From Treponema sp. (GTDB taxonomy: Bacteria > Spirochaetota > Spirochaetia > Treponematales > Breznakiellaceae), in assembly GCA_009781915.1 (NCBI GenBank), contig WQUW01000014.1:1-34139 (forward strand): a stretch of DNA of 34,139 bases, read 5' to 3'. A program made the translations under genes and the position numbers. Under the pieces are notes generated by a model that was not told where the DNA came from, did not search any database, and worked only from the letters and a program-made list of their open reading frames with translations. Of this stretch, positions 21,900-28,625 are shown piece by piece. Every line of letters starts with the position of its first letter. Positions within the stretch are counted from its first letter, which is position 1.

Positions 21900-22044
21900 A
21901 AGGGGTCTCATGGCAAGCCAGTCCCGGAATATACCGCAGCAAAACGCGCCAACCATAAATCTTAACGTAAAAACGGGCATCGTGTCCAGCGAAGAGGTGC
22001 CAGCTCGTTTTGCCATGCGACAATGCCGGGGGCTGATGCTCTTC

Positions 22045-22232
22045 CGCCGCGCATGAGCCAGCGGTACAATGCCCGGCAGGAGAGGATATACGGTTTAAGA
22101 AGCCATTTTGCATGGACTCTCCGCGTAGGAGACCGTGGCTCCGGAGCGGGTTCCCCATGCGGGATTCTTAAACCGTATATCCTCCCCTGCCGGAGCTTTA
22201 TGCGGGAATGCTCACGCGCGGCGGGGGGCGAA
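22045..22232. repeat. Long inverted-repeat structure, intergenic
   Basis: The left arm (about 22045-22103) and right arm (about 22167-22232) are inverted copies. The inner part, GGATATACGGTTTAAGAA (22084-22101) against TTCTTAAACCGTATATCC (right arm), is exact, flanked by CCGGCAGG/CCTGCCGG and by CCGCCGCGC-TGAGC ends. The 60-odd bases between them contain a smaller GCATGG/CCATGC repeat. The outer 41 bp (22045-22085) recurs, inverted and with 3 mismatches, at 33847-33887. It looks like a small non-coding mobile repeat (MITE-like) or a structured RNA; no ORF lies in it. Confidence 0.7.
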
Positions 22233-22251
22233 GCGGGAGGCGTATTTGCGG

Positions 22252-22257
22252 TATACT
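22252..22257 (+). promoter_or_regulatory. -10 box of the Aat-like gene, 6 nt before the start
   Basis: TATACT ends 6 nt before the ATG at 22264 with CTGCCC between, and no ribosome-binding site. The arrangement matches psd (TATAAT, TGGCCC, ATG). It also supports 22264 as the true start, not an in-frame Met further upstream that lies in the inverted repeat. Confidence 0.5.
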
Positions 22258-22263
22258 CTGCCC

Positions 22264-23028
22264 ATGAGCTTTTACCCCCTACGCTATCTGCCGTCGGGCC
22301 ATATTTTTATCGATACCCGGGACGACTGCGACAGAGTAGTTGACACCATGCTCGCTACGGGCTACAGCGAGGAGTTCTGTCTGGCGCGGGATTTTGACGA
22401 GGGCTTTGCCGGGCGGCTTATGGAGGCGGGGTTTCTTGTTATGTCCACGGAAATCAGGGACTACGAAGAACACGAACACACCCAGCCGCCCCCGGCCCGC
22501 TTTTTCGTTCTTTTGCCCAAGCTCCATCTGGTTCGTTCCGTGTTGTTTTTCCACGAGCTGCGTATCAAAAAAAGCGTCCGCCGTTTTTTACCTTTGTATG
22601 AGTTGCGAGTGAACACGAATTTCGAGCGTATTCTGGACAAGTGCGTTGAAATTCACGGCACGGACTGGCTTACCCCGCCGCTTGTCGAAATTCTGAAAAC
22701 CCTGCGCCGGAACACGGGTTCGCCCCGGCAGATAACGCGGGCCGCGCCTGTTTCTTTCGCCGTTTACCGGGACGGGGAGCTAAAGGCAGGCGAAATCGGG
22801 GTGGTGATGGGGCGGGTGTATTCCAGTTATTCGGGATACCACGAGGAAGACAACGCCGGAACGGTTCAGATGATATTGATGGTTCAGTGGCTTAAAGAGG
22901 CAGGCTTTGATTTTCTTGACATGGGGATGCCCTTGGATTATAAGACGGCGCTAGGGGCCCGTGATGTCAGCCCCGGTAAGTTTGTGGAACTGTTCCGGGC
23001 CGCCAGAGTGGGGCCGACACTTACCTAA
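22264..23028 (+). CDS. Leucyl/phenylalanyl-tRNA-protein transferase-like protein
   Basis: A 254-residue protein whose C-terminal two thirds resemble Aat, which adds Leu or Phe to N-terminal Arg/Lys of proteins marked for Clp degradation. Matching blocks are RIKKSVRRFLPLYELRVNTN (compare the family's R.S.R...F.V..N..F), TDWLTPPLVEIL, RDGELKAGEIGVVMGRVYSS and FDFLDMGMPLDYKTALGARD. Family Gly-Glu-Ser-Met-Phe is changed here (YSGYHEED), so substrate or activity may differ. The N-terminal 70 residues (SFYPLRYLPSGHIFIDTRDD) are atypical. It converges with the next gene with an 8-nt overlap. Confidence 0.7.
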   Translation: MSFYPLRYLPSGHIFIDTRDDCDRVVDTMLATGYSEEFCLARDFDEGFAGRLMEAGFLVMSTEIRDYEEHEHTQPPPARFFVLLPKLHLVRSVLFFHELRIKKSVRRFLPLYELRVNTNFERILDKCVEIHGTDWLTPPLVEILKTLRRNTGSPRQITRAAPVSFAVYRDGELKAGEIGVVMGRVYSSYSGYHEEDNAGTVQMILMVQWLKEAGFDFLDMGMPLDYKTALGARDVSPGKFVELFRAARVGPTLT

Positions 23029-23713
23029 AAATCTTCAGCCGGGGGTACTTGTGCCAGCGGCCCGAATTCTTCCCCGCCCCTTCGTCAATTATCTTGAAAA
23101 ACCATGCGGCGAAATCCCCTTCGCTTCCGGTTTCGGCGGCGGTAAAGCCGAATGTCTGGAACGGCCCGCCGGACTGGGAGGCAAGGACACCTTGAGCGAA
23201 GGCCCGGAAAGACGCCGCCGCAGACGGCCCCGCAATATCCGCCGGGGCGCTCTTGTTCCCCGCGCCCGCGCCGCCGTCCAGGGCAATTTCCGGCGCTATC
23301 AGGGACAGGGAACCCGCCCCCCGGCGGCGGAAATACAGCGACAGTTCCCGGATCAGAAAAAACCATCCCTTAATGTGATCGTTTACAAGGACATCTATGT
23401 CTTCCGGCGTCAGCGTTTCGGCGGTTTTGAACACCGCCGGGGGCGAACAAATCACAATGGCGTCGCTGATCTGCCTAAGCCGGTTTTCCGCGGCCACCAC
23501 CAGAGTACGGGCGGATATGGGGCTGGCCGGGTTCCATGAAAGGGGAAAAGCCCCCTTGGCGGCCCGCGCCTCAGGCGGCACTCCCCCATCAGGCAGGGGA
23601 AAGCGGTTGGGAATGTGAGCCGAAGCGAAATGCTCCACCCGCTTTAGCGCCTCGGCGGACGCGGCGGAAAAAAGGGGCGACTGGTTCCCGGCGATCAGTA
23701 TACCCCGGGTCAT
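23021..23713 (-). CDS. SDR-like hypothetical protein
   Basis: A 230-residue protein that looks like a diverged short-chain dehydrogenase: a Rossmann-type start (RGILIAGNQSPLFSAASAEA), SDAIVICSPPAV in the place of the NNAG strand and NDHIKGWFFLIRELSLYFRR followed by GAGSLSLIAPE, the usual N..G.f...r.....m...G.G.I pattern. The normal TGxxxGxG and YxxxK motifs are not evident, so catalysis is doubtful. Start placed at MTRGIL, 15 nt after the tRNA-Arg 3' end; the two are probably co-transcribed. Confidence 0.55.
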   Translation of the reverse strand: MTRGILIAGNQSPLFSAASAEALKRVEHFASAHIPNRFPLPDGGVPPEARAAKGAFPLSWNPASPISARTLVVAAENRLRQISDAIVICSPPAVFKTAETLTPEDIDVLVNDHIKGWFFLIRELSLYFRRRGAGSLSLIAPEIALDGGAGAGNKSAPADIAGPSAAASFRAFAQGVLASQSGGPFQTFGFTAAETGSEGDFAAWFFKIIDEGAGKNSGRWHKYPRLKIFR

Positions 23714-23728
23714 GGCGCAAAAGTACCT

Positions 23729-23802
23729 TGAGGCTGACACGACTTGAACGTGCGACCTTCAGATCCGCAATCTGAAGCTCTATCCATCTGAGCTACAGCC
23801 TC
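23729..23802 (-). tRNA. tRNA-Arg (anticodon GCG)
   Basis: On the minus strand a full cloverleaf is visible: acceptor GAGGCTG/CAGCCTC, D-arm GCTC..GAGC, anticodon stem TCAGA/TCTGA with loop TTGCGGA (anticodon GCG, reading CGC and CGU), variable AGGTC, T-arm GCACG-TTCAAGT-CGTGT and discriminator A. CCA is not encoded. Most bacteria use ACG (inosine) for these codons, so GCG is less usual. A gene for an SDR-like protein follows directly. Confidence 0.95.
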
Positions 23803-23873
23803 CAATATTCATATACTGCGCCAATTATGCCAAAAATTTCTTAATATGTCTAGCCACAAGAAAAGCCGGGTGA

Positions 23874-23879
23874 TATAAT
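23874..23879 (+). promoter_or_regulatory. -10 box before the 546-residue gene
   Basis: Consensus TATAAT, 25 nt before the ATG at 23905. GTGAGG (23886-23891) follows at the expected start site and may serve as a weak ribosome-binding site. The gap 23803-23904 is otherwise empty. Confidence 0.45.
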
Positions 23880-23904
23880 AACCCTGTGAGGTTTGCCATT
23901 TAAC

Positions 23905-25545
23905 ATGAACAATTCAGTGTTTCAGGGAGACATAGACCCCGAAATCGCCGCCCTGCTCGGCACGAACGCGAAGCCCAAGGCCGAGGAATCCGTCCCGGAC
24001 TTTACCCACCTCTTCGGCAGGGAAGAAGGCGTCGAACCCGGCGAGGCCGACGAGCCGGATCTTACATCCGAGGGCTTTCCGCCCCTAACCAAGCGTTTGG
24101 AAGAAATCCCCCACACCACCTTGCAAGACCCGGAGTACTACAAAACAGCGCTCTCCGGGGAAGGCAACATTGCCCAGCGGGTTCACACCATCCTTCAGAA
24201 ATACCTCCACGCCAGCGATCCCAAAGACAGAAGCGTGTTCCGCCAGCAGTTCATCCCCGCTTTCTGGGAGTTTCTTGTAAACGTAGCCCGCAGGTCTCCG
24301 GGAAAACTGTCCGGCCCCAAAAAGTACCTTCTGCGCTTCGGCATACTCCACCCCGCCTTTTTAAACCCCGCCGCAGTTACGCTTCTTTCGCGGGTAGTCG
24401 TGGAAAACGAGCTTAACCAGCCGGTGTACTATCTGGACGAATGGTTTAGGGCGATAGGAACCGGGGTAATCAGGAATTCCACCACCGATGAAGTGAGGGT
24501 AGCGAAAAGCAGCCACAGCATGAAACTCAGGCAGCTCCTTGAAAAAGCCAGGGGGAAACAGGATGGAGCCAAGGCCCTTCTAAGAGCCAAGGACGAAGAA
24601 CGCATACGGCTCGAAAAAACCCTGGTAGAACGGGTTTCCCTGATTGCCGAGCATCACCCGGTAACCGGACTGCCGGAAATCAACAGTTGTTACAACGAAG
24701 GGCAGAAGCGGGTTTTCTCGGACGTCTATGAAATCATGAAAACGCTTCTAAAGTCGGATCAGGCCCTTAGCCTTCTTATCCGGGATTACAATCAGGCCGC
24801 CGAGGACGTGAAAACCATCAAGACAAAGATTGAGGAAGACGGGGGCGCTGTCGAGGTTGACGTAAGAGCGCTGGATACGGAATTTGAAACCGTCAAACAG
24901 ATGGCGAAAATGACCATAGGCCGGCAGGGGAACCACTTTCCCATCCTGACAAAAGAATACTTTCACTGCCATCCCAATGATGTAGGCTTTCGGGAAAACG
25001 TCATTTCGATGCTGGCATGGGTCGAAAGCATAGACCCTGGAGCGTTTTGCAGAATGTACAAAAACCGGCTTAACCGCATCGTTCCCTACGTGGTGCTGGT
25101 TCCATCATACGGCGAAACCGGCTTTTGCTGGGAACCCTTCGACCGCTTTAACCGGGCCACAAGCCGCGGGCGCATCGCCATTCCCATGTACCCCAGAAGC
25201 ATGCAGATCGCCATCCTGTCCGCCGTCGCCGATCTTCGCTGGCAGGTCGCCAAGGAAAAAGCGTCCTACTACTGGATGGAAGAAGGCATAACCGGAAACT
25301 ACTATCAATGGTTCCAGAAAATGAGGGGCAAGGGAGACTTGAAGGAAAGTTTTATTCAGGACTACATTTTCTGGATGACCAAGGAAAGCGAGGGCACGCA
25401 AAAGCTGGACAAGGAATTGCGGGGCGTTTTTTGGCGGCACATACCGTTCGCCCAGCCCATAAAGGAAAAACTCAAAACCCGCAATTACGTGTATCAGGAA
25501 CTGTACCAGCGCGATCTTAACCGGGCCATGTCGGACGGGTATTAG
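23905..25545 (+). CDS. Large hypothetical protein, probably spirochaete-specific
   Basis: A 546-residue soluble protein without a signal peptide. A short, acidic, disordered N-terminus (MNNSVFQGDIDPEIAALLGT) is followed by mostly helical sequence with many charged residues and a middle segment that may form a coiled coil (IRDYNQAAEDVKTIKTKIEE). Later blocks include GETGFCWEPFDRFNRATSRG, RIAIPMYPRSMQIAILSAVA and ASYYWMEEGITGNYYQWFQK. I do not recognise the family. The start could also be a TTG at 23893, but the ATG gives the better fit. It is followed 6 nt later by pcm. Confidence 0.75.
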   Translation: MNNSVFQGDIDPEIAALLGTNAKPKAEESVPDFTHLFGREEGVEPGEADEPDLTSEGFPPLTKRLEEIPHTTLQDPEYYKTALSGEGNIAQRVHTILQKYLHASDPKDRSVFRQQFIPAFWEFLVNVARRSPGKLSGPKKYLLRFGILHPAFLNPAAVTLLSRVVVENELNQPVYYLDEWFRAIGTGVIRNSTTDEVRVAKSSHSMKLRQLLEKARGKQDGAKALLRAKDEERIRLEKTLVERVSLIAEHHPVTGLPEINSCYNEGQKRVFSDVYEIMKTLLKSDQALSLLIRDYNQAAEDVKTIKTKIEEDGGAVEVDVRALDTEFETVKQMAKMTIGRQGNHFPILTKEYFHCHPNDVGFRENVISMLAWVESIDPGAFCRMYKNRLNRIVPYVVLVPSYGETGFCWEPFDRFNRATSRGRIAIPMYPRSMQIAILSAVADLRWQVAKEKASYYWMEEGITGNYYQWFQKMRGKGDLKESFIQDYIFWMTKESEGTQKLDKELRGVFWRHIPFAQPIKEKLKTRNYVYQELYQRDLNRAMSDGY

Positions 25546-25551
25546 CCGTTT

Positions 25552-26184
25552 ATGGCACAGGATTTTGAGGCGCTGCGCCGGGAAATGACCGCCGGGCAGT
25601 TGGAGGCGAGAAACATACAATCGCCCGCCGTTTTGGATGCCATGCGCGCCGTGCCCCGCCATCTTTTTGTCCCGGACGATATGCGAAACCACGCCTACGA
25701 TGACTCGCCCCTGCCCATCGGGCTGGGGCAGACAATCTCGCAGCCTTACATCGTCGCCTTTATGACCGAGCAGCTCCAGCCTGCCCGCGGCATGAAAATC
25801 CTTGAAGTAGGAACAGGGTCAGGCTATCAGGCGGCGATCCTGGCCTTCCTTGGATGCGACGTATACACGATTGAACTACACGAAGAACTCGCGGCAAGAG
25901 CGAAAAAGGTGTTCGCCGCCCTTGGTCTTAGCGGCATAAGGGTAAAGCACGGAACCGGCTATTCAGGCTGGCCTGAGCCTTCTCCCTTCGACGCCATAAT
26001 CGTTACCGCCGCTCCCGGTTATGTTCCCAAAGCCCTTGTCAGCCAGCTAAAGGACGGGGGCAGAATGATTATCCCCGTGGGGCAAACGAACTCAGTGCAA
26101 TCGCTCAAACGCGTCACAAAAAAGGGCGAAAAGATTATTGAAAAAGATTTGCTTCCGGTACGGTTTGTTCCAATGGTGTCCTAG
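25552..26184 (+). CDS. pcm: Protein-L-isoaspartate O-methyltransferase
   Basis: A 210-residue protein-repair enzyme that methylates isoaspartyl residues so that they revert to aspartate. It has the family start AMRAVPRHLFVPDD, the substrate-loop DSPLPIGLGQTISQPYIVA and the AdoMet motif ILEVGTGSGYQAAILA, then FDAIIVTAAPGYVPKAL and LKDGGRMIIPVG. Length is normal. It lies 6 nt after the large hypothetical gene and is probably co-transcribed with it. The region after it changes abruptly to AT-rich DNA. Confidence 0.95.
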   Translation: MAQDFEALRREMTAGQLEARNIQSPAVLDAMRAVPRHLFVPDDMRNHAYDDSPLPIGLGQTISQPYIVAFMTEQLQPARGMKILEVGTGSGYQAAILAFLGCDVYTIELHEELAARAKKVFAALGLSGIRVKHGTGYSGWPEPSPFDAIIVTAAPGYVPKALVSQLKDGGRMIIPVGQTNSVQSLKRVTKKGEKIIEKDLLPVRFVPMVS

Positions 26185-26242
26185 CCGTGCCACAGACAAA
26201 GAGGACATTTCTACTGGTCGTTGACATTATTTGGGAAAATAA

Positions 26243-26270
26243 TTGACAAAATTTTATAAATAAGAATAAT
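26243..26270 (+). promoter_or_regulatory. Promoter of the AT-rich VOC gene
   Basis: TTGACA (26243-26248), a 16-bp spacer and AATAAT (26265-26270), with AAGGAGATAATA before the ATG. Just upstream ATTATTT-GGGA-AAATAAT (about 26226-26243) is a near-perfect palindrome that could be an operator. A second TTGACA lies at 26221-26226. Confidence 0.5.
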
Positions 26271-26287
26271 TATACAAGGAGATAATA

Positions 26288-26677
26288 ATGGATTTTAATG
26301 CTATTGGGCTTTTTGTAAATAATATGGAAACCATGGTAAAATTTTATCGTGATATTGTTGGATTAAAAACAGAATGGAAAAATGGAGATTTGGCTGCTGA
26401 TTTTGAAGCTGGTACATCTAGTTTTGTAATGGTTGGAAGGAATGATTTCGAAAAAATAATTTCAAAATCTCTTAGTTATCCAAATGGGTTAAATGGAACA
26501 ATGGTAATGGGGTTTAACGTAAAAAATCATAAAGATGTGGATATTGAATATAAACGCCTTATGGATTTAGGTGTTGAAAGTGTTTGTCCTCCAAAAACAA
26601 ATGATTGGGGGCAACGGGCTTGTTATCTGGCTGATCCAGAAGGAAATTTATTGGAAATTGGTTCTTTTGAAGAATAA
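26288..26677 (+). CDS. VOC-family (glyoxalase/bleomycin-resistance-like) protein
   Basis: A 129-residue VOC-fold protein. It shows the paired beta-alpha-beta-beta-beta modules: FNAIGLFVNNMETMVKFYRD and IVGLK, then DIEYKRLMDLGVESVCPP and ACYLADPEGNLLEIGSF, the usual ending with a metal-binding Glu. Related proteins bind divalent metals and act as glyoxalases, dioxygenases or antibiotic-binding proteins; the substrate is unknown. It has a proper GGAG ribosome-binding site and its codons are much more AT-rich than those of pcm before it, suggesting transfer from another genome. Confidence 0.85.
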   Translation: MDFNAIGLFVNNMETMVKFYRDIVGLKTEWKNGDLAADFEAGTSSFVMVGRNDFEKIISKSLSYPNGLNGTMVMGFNVKNHKDVDIEYKRLMDLGVESVCPPKTNDWGQRACYLADPEGNLLEIGSFEE

Positions 26678-26688
26678 AGGAAAATACT

Positions 26689-27084
26689 ATGATAAAAAAA
26701 TCAATGTTAATATGGCTATTAATTGTTCCTCTTGCGATATTAAACGGAGGATTGCGCGAAGGTATTCTTGAACCCATGATAGGGTCAAAATACGCAAATC
26801 CAATAAGCGGAATAATTTTGTGTATTCTAATTTTTATAGTATCCTTTTTGTTTATTCCACGATTAGGAAAAGGCGAAAAAGGAACATATTTAAAAATTGG
26901 TTTATTATGGGTTTTGGCAACAGTAGTTTTTGAAACTGGATTAAGTTTCTTAATGGGAATAGGATTAAATGAAATAATAAATTCATATAATATAACGACT
27001 GGAAATTTATGGCTTATTGTCGTTATATTTATTGGAATTGTTCCATTATTGATCGCAAAAATTAGGCGCAATACTCTACAATAG
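26689..27084 (+). CDS. Small membrane protein, four predicted helices
   Basis: A 131-residue, very hydrophobic protein with about four membrane segments (MLIWLLIVPLAILNGG, ISGIILCILIFIVSFLFI, IGLLWVLATVVFETGLSF, LWLIVVIFIGIVPLLIA) and a basic C-terminus (KIRRNTLQ). It starts 11 nt after the VOC gene and is co-transcribed with it. Its end overlaps the flavodoxin-like gene tail-to-tail by 23 nt. No family recognised with certainty. Confidence 0.7.
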   Translation: MIKKSMLIWLLIVPLAILNGGLREGILEPMIGSKYANPISGIILCILIFIVSFLFIPRLGKGEKGTYLKIGLLWVLATVVFETGLSFLMGIGLNEIINSYNITTGNLWLIVVIFIGIVPLLIAKIRRNTLQ

Positions 27085-27601
27085 GCTTTATATTCTCTTT
27101 ATTGGTAAAGTCCAAATTCTTCCCATAAGTTTCTATTACCAAATTATCGTCAACCGTCAAATTTTCAACAGGTTTTTTATCTATTTTTTTCTTCGCAATC
27201 CAGAATAATACCCTGTATTTTAGGCTCAACTTATAATGATTAAACCCGCCTCGAAGAAAAAATATTTTTAGCTTCTGAAAAAGCTCTTTGGGAACCGCTT
27301 TCTCTACATATCCCCTGATCCTGTTTGTAACCATTTCGTTGCTCATGTCTTCAATTCCGCAGGCATAAAAAATGAGCTTTTTACCCTTTATCAGGCTGTA
27401 ATTTTTTGAAAGGATGCTTAAACCCTTTATCGCGCCGGCAAGTATTGGACTACCCAATATCAACACATCATAATTGGAAAGCATATCTGATTTGACATCA
27501 TTTATCTCGTATAAAGCTCCTTTTAATTCCCCCGCAAGCCATTCAGCGTACTTTTTTGTTGTGCCGTTTTCTGAATAATACATTACTAATATTTTTTTCA
27601 T
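27062..27601 (-). CDS. Flavodoxin-like protein
   Basis: A 179-residue flavodoxin-fold protein. MKKILVMYYSENGTTKKYAE is an FMN phosphate-binding loop (SxNGTT), and NYDVLILGSPILAGAIKGL and KKLIFYACGIED correspond to the later strands. The C-terminal third is basic and longer than in small flavodoxins, resembling HemG/flavodoxin_5-type proteins. It would carry electrons through FMN. The start at 27601 follows GAGG and lies 16 nt after asnA, so it ends the carA-carB/dapF-asnA operon. It is AT-rich like its convergent neighbours. Confidence 0.78.
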   Translation of the reverse strand: MKKILVMYYSENGTTKKYAEWLAGELKGALYEINDVKSDMLSNYDVLILGSPILAGAIKGLSILSKNYSLIKGKKLIFYACGIEDMSNEMVTNRIRGYVEKAVPKELFQKLKIFFLRGGFNHYKLSLKYRVLFWIAKKKIDKKPVENLTVDDNLVIETYGKNLDFTNKENIKPIVEYCA

Positions 27602-27617
27602 AGGACAGCCTCTTTTC

Positions 27618-28625
27618 TTACAGTAACGCAATCCCCGCGGCCTCGCAGCCGGCTATCGTGTCCTCGTCCCACACGGAAACCTGCACCTCGCCAACATGCG
27701 CTTTTTGAAGCAGAAGCATACACACCCTTGACTGGCCGATGCCACCGCCCATCGAAAGCGGCAGTTCCCCCGCAAGCAGCATTTTATGGAACGGCAGAGT
27801 CCTGCGGTCATCGCAATTTGCCTTTGTCAACTGCTCGTCAAGCGATTTTTCATTGACACGGATGCCCATTGACGAGATTTCAACGGCGCAACCCAAGACA
27901 TCGCTCCAGAGAAAAATGTCGCCGTTTAATGACCAGTCATCATAGTCCGGCGCGCGCCCGTCGTGCTTGCTGCCGGATTTCAAAACGCCGCCAATTTGCA
28001 TAAGGAACGTGGTTTTGTGTTCTTTGACGTATGCATCTTCACGTTCTTTTGGCGTCAGATCCGGATACATGTCTTCAAGCTGCTGCGTTGTTATGAAGCT
28101 GACATCGCGCGAAAACCCGACGGTCAGCGCCGGGAATAACTCTTTAGTTCTGTCCGCCGTGTCACAAATAGCGCCCACAATCGCCGTAACGGTTTCCCTT
28201 AAAAGCCCCTCGTTGCGGGAGGCCTCGTCTATGACTTTTTCCCAGTCCCACTGGTCAACATAAATGGAGTGAAGGTTGTCCATAACATCATCACGGCGCA
28301 CGGCGTTCATGTCGGTGTACAGGCCCTCGCCCACAGGAAAACCGTACCTGTGCAGCGCCAGCCGCTTCCACTTGGCAAGAGACTGAACAATCTGGGCGTT
28401 TGTTCCGGTTTCCCTGATGTCAAACTCGACGGGGCGTTCCACGCCGCTTAGGTTATCGTTCAGGCCCGTTTGCGAGCCGACAAAAAGCGGCGCGGAGGCC
28501 CTTTTTATGTTCAGGGCGAGGGACAAATATTCCTCGAATATCCGTTTTATTTTGCCAATGGCGATTTGGGTTTCATAGACCGAAAGAACTGAAGAGTAGC
28601 CCTCCGGCACAATCAGCTTGCTCAT
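27618..28625 (-). CDS. asnA: Aspartate-ammonia ligase (AsnA)
   Basis: A 335-residue ammonia-dependent asparagine synthetase, related to class II aminoacyl-tRNA synthetases, making Asn from Asp, ammonia and ATP. Recognisable blocks are PLFVGSQTGLNDNLSGVERP, IVQSLAKWKRLALHRYGF, LHSIYVDQWDWEKVI, LFLWSD-like (IFLWSDVLGCAVEISSMGIR) and ELPLSMGGGIGQSRVCMLLL. Length is normal (E. coli 330). Its ATG overlaps the carB-dapF stop (TAATG). It uses aspartate, as do the lysine and pyrimidine routes served by its neighbours. Confidence 0.95.
   Translation of the reverse strand: MSKLIVPEGYSSVLSVYETQIAIGKIKRIFEEYLSLALNIKRASAPLFVGSQTGLNDNLSGVERPVEFDIRETGTNAQIVQSLAKWKRLALHRYGFPVGEGLYTDMNAVRRDDVMDNLHSIYVDQWDWEKVIDEASRNEGLLRETVTAIVGAICDTADRTKELFPALTVGFSRDVSFITTQQLEDMYPDLTPKEREDAYVKEHKTTFLMQIGGVLKSGSKHDGRAPDYDDWSLNGDIFLWSDVLGCAVEISSMGIRVNEKSLDEQLTKANCDDRRTLPFHKMLLAGELPLSMGGGIGQSRVCMLLLQKAHVGEVQVSVWDEDTIAGCEAAGIALL

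Noticed and set aside
22135-22263. N-terminal extension of the Aat-like gene
   Set aside because: The extension is encoded by the inverted-repeat structure, and a -10 box lies right before the ATG at 22264.
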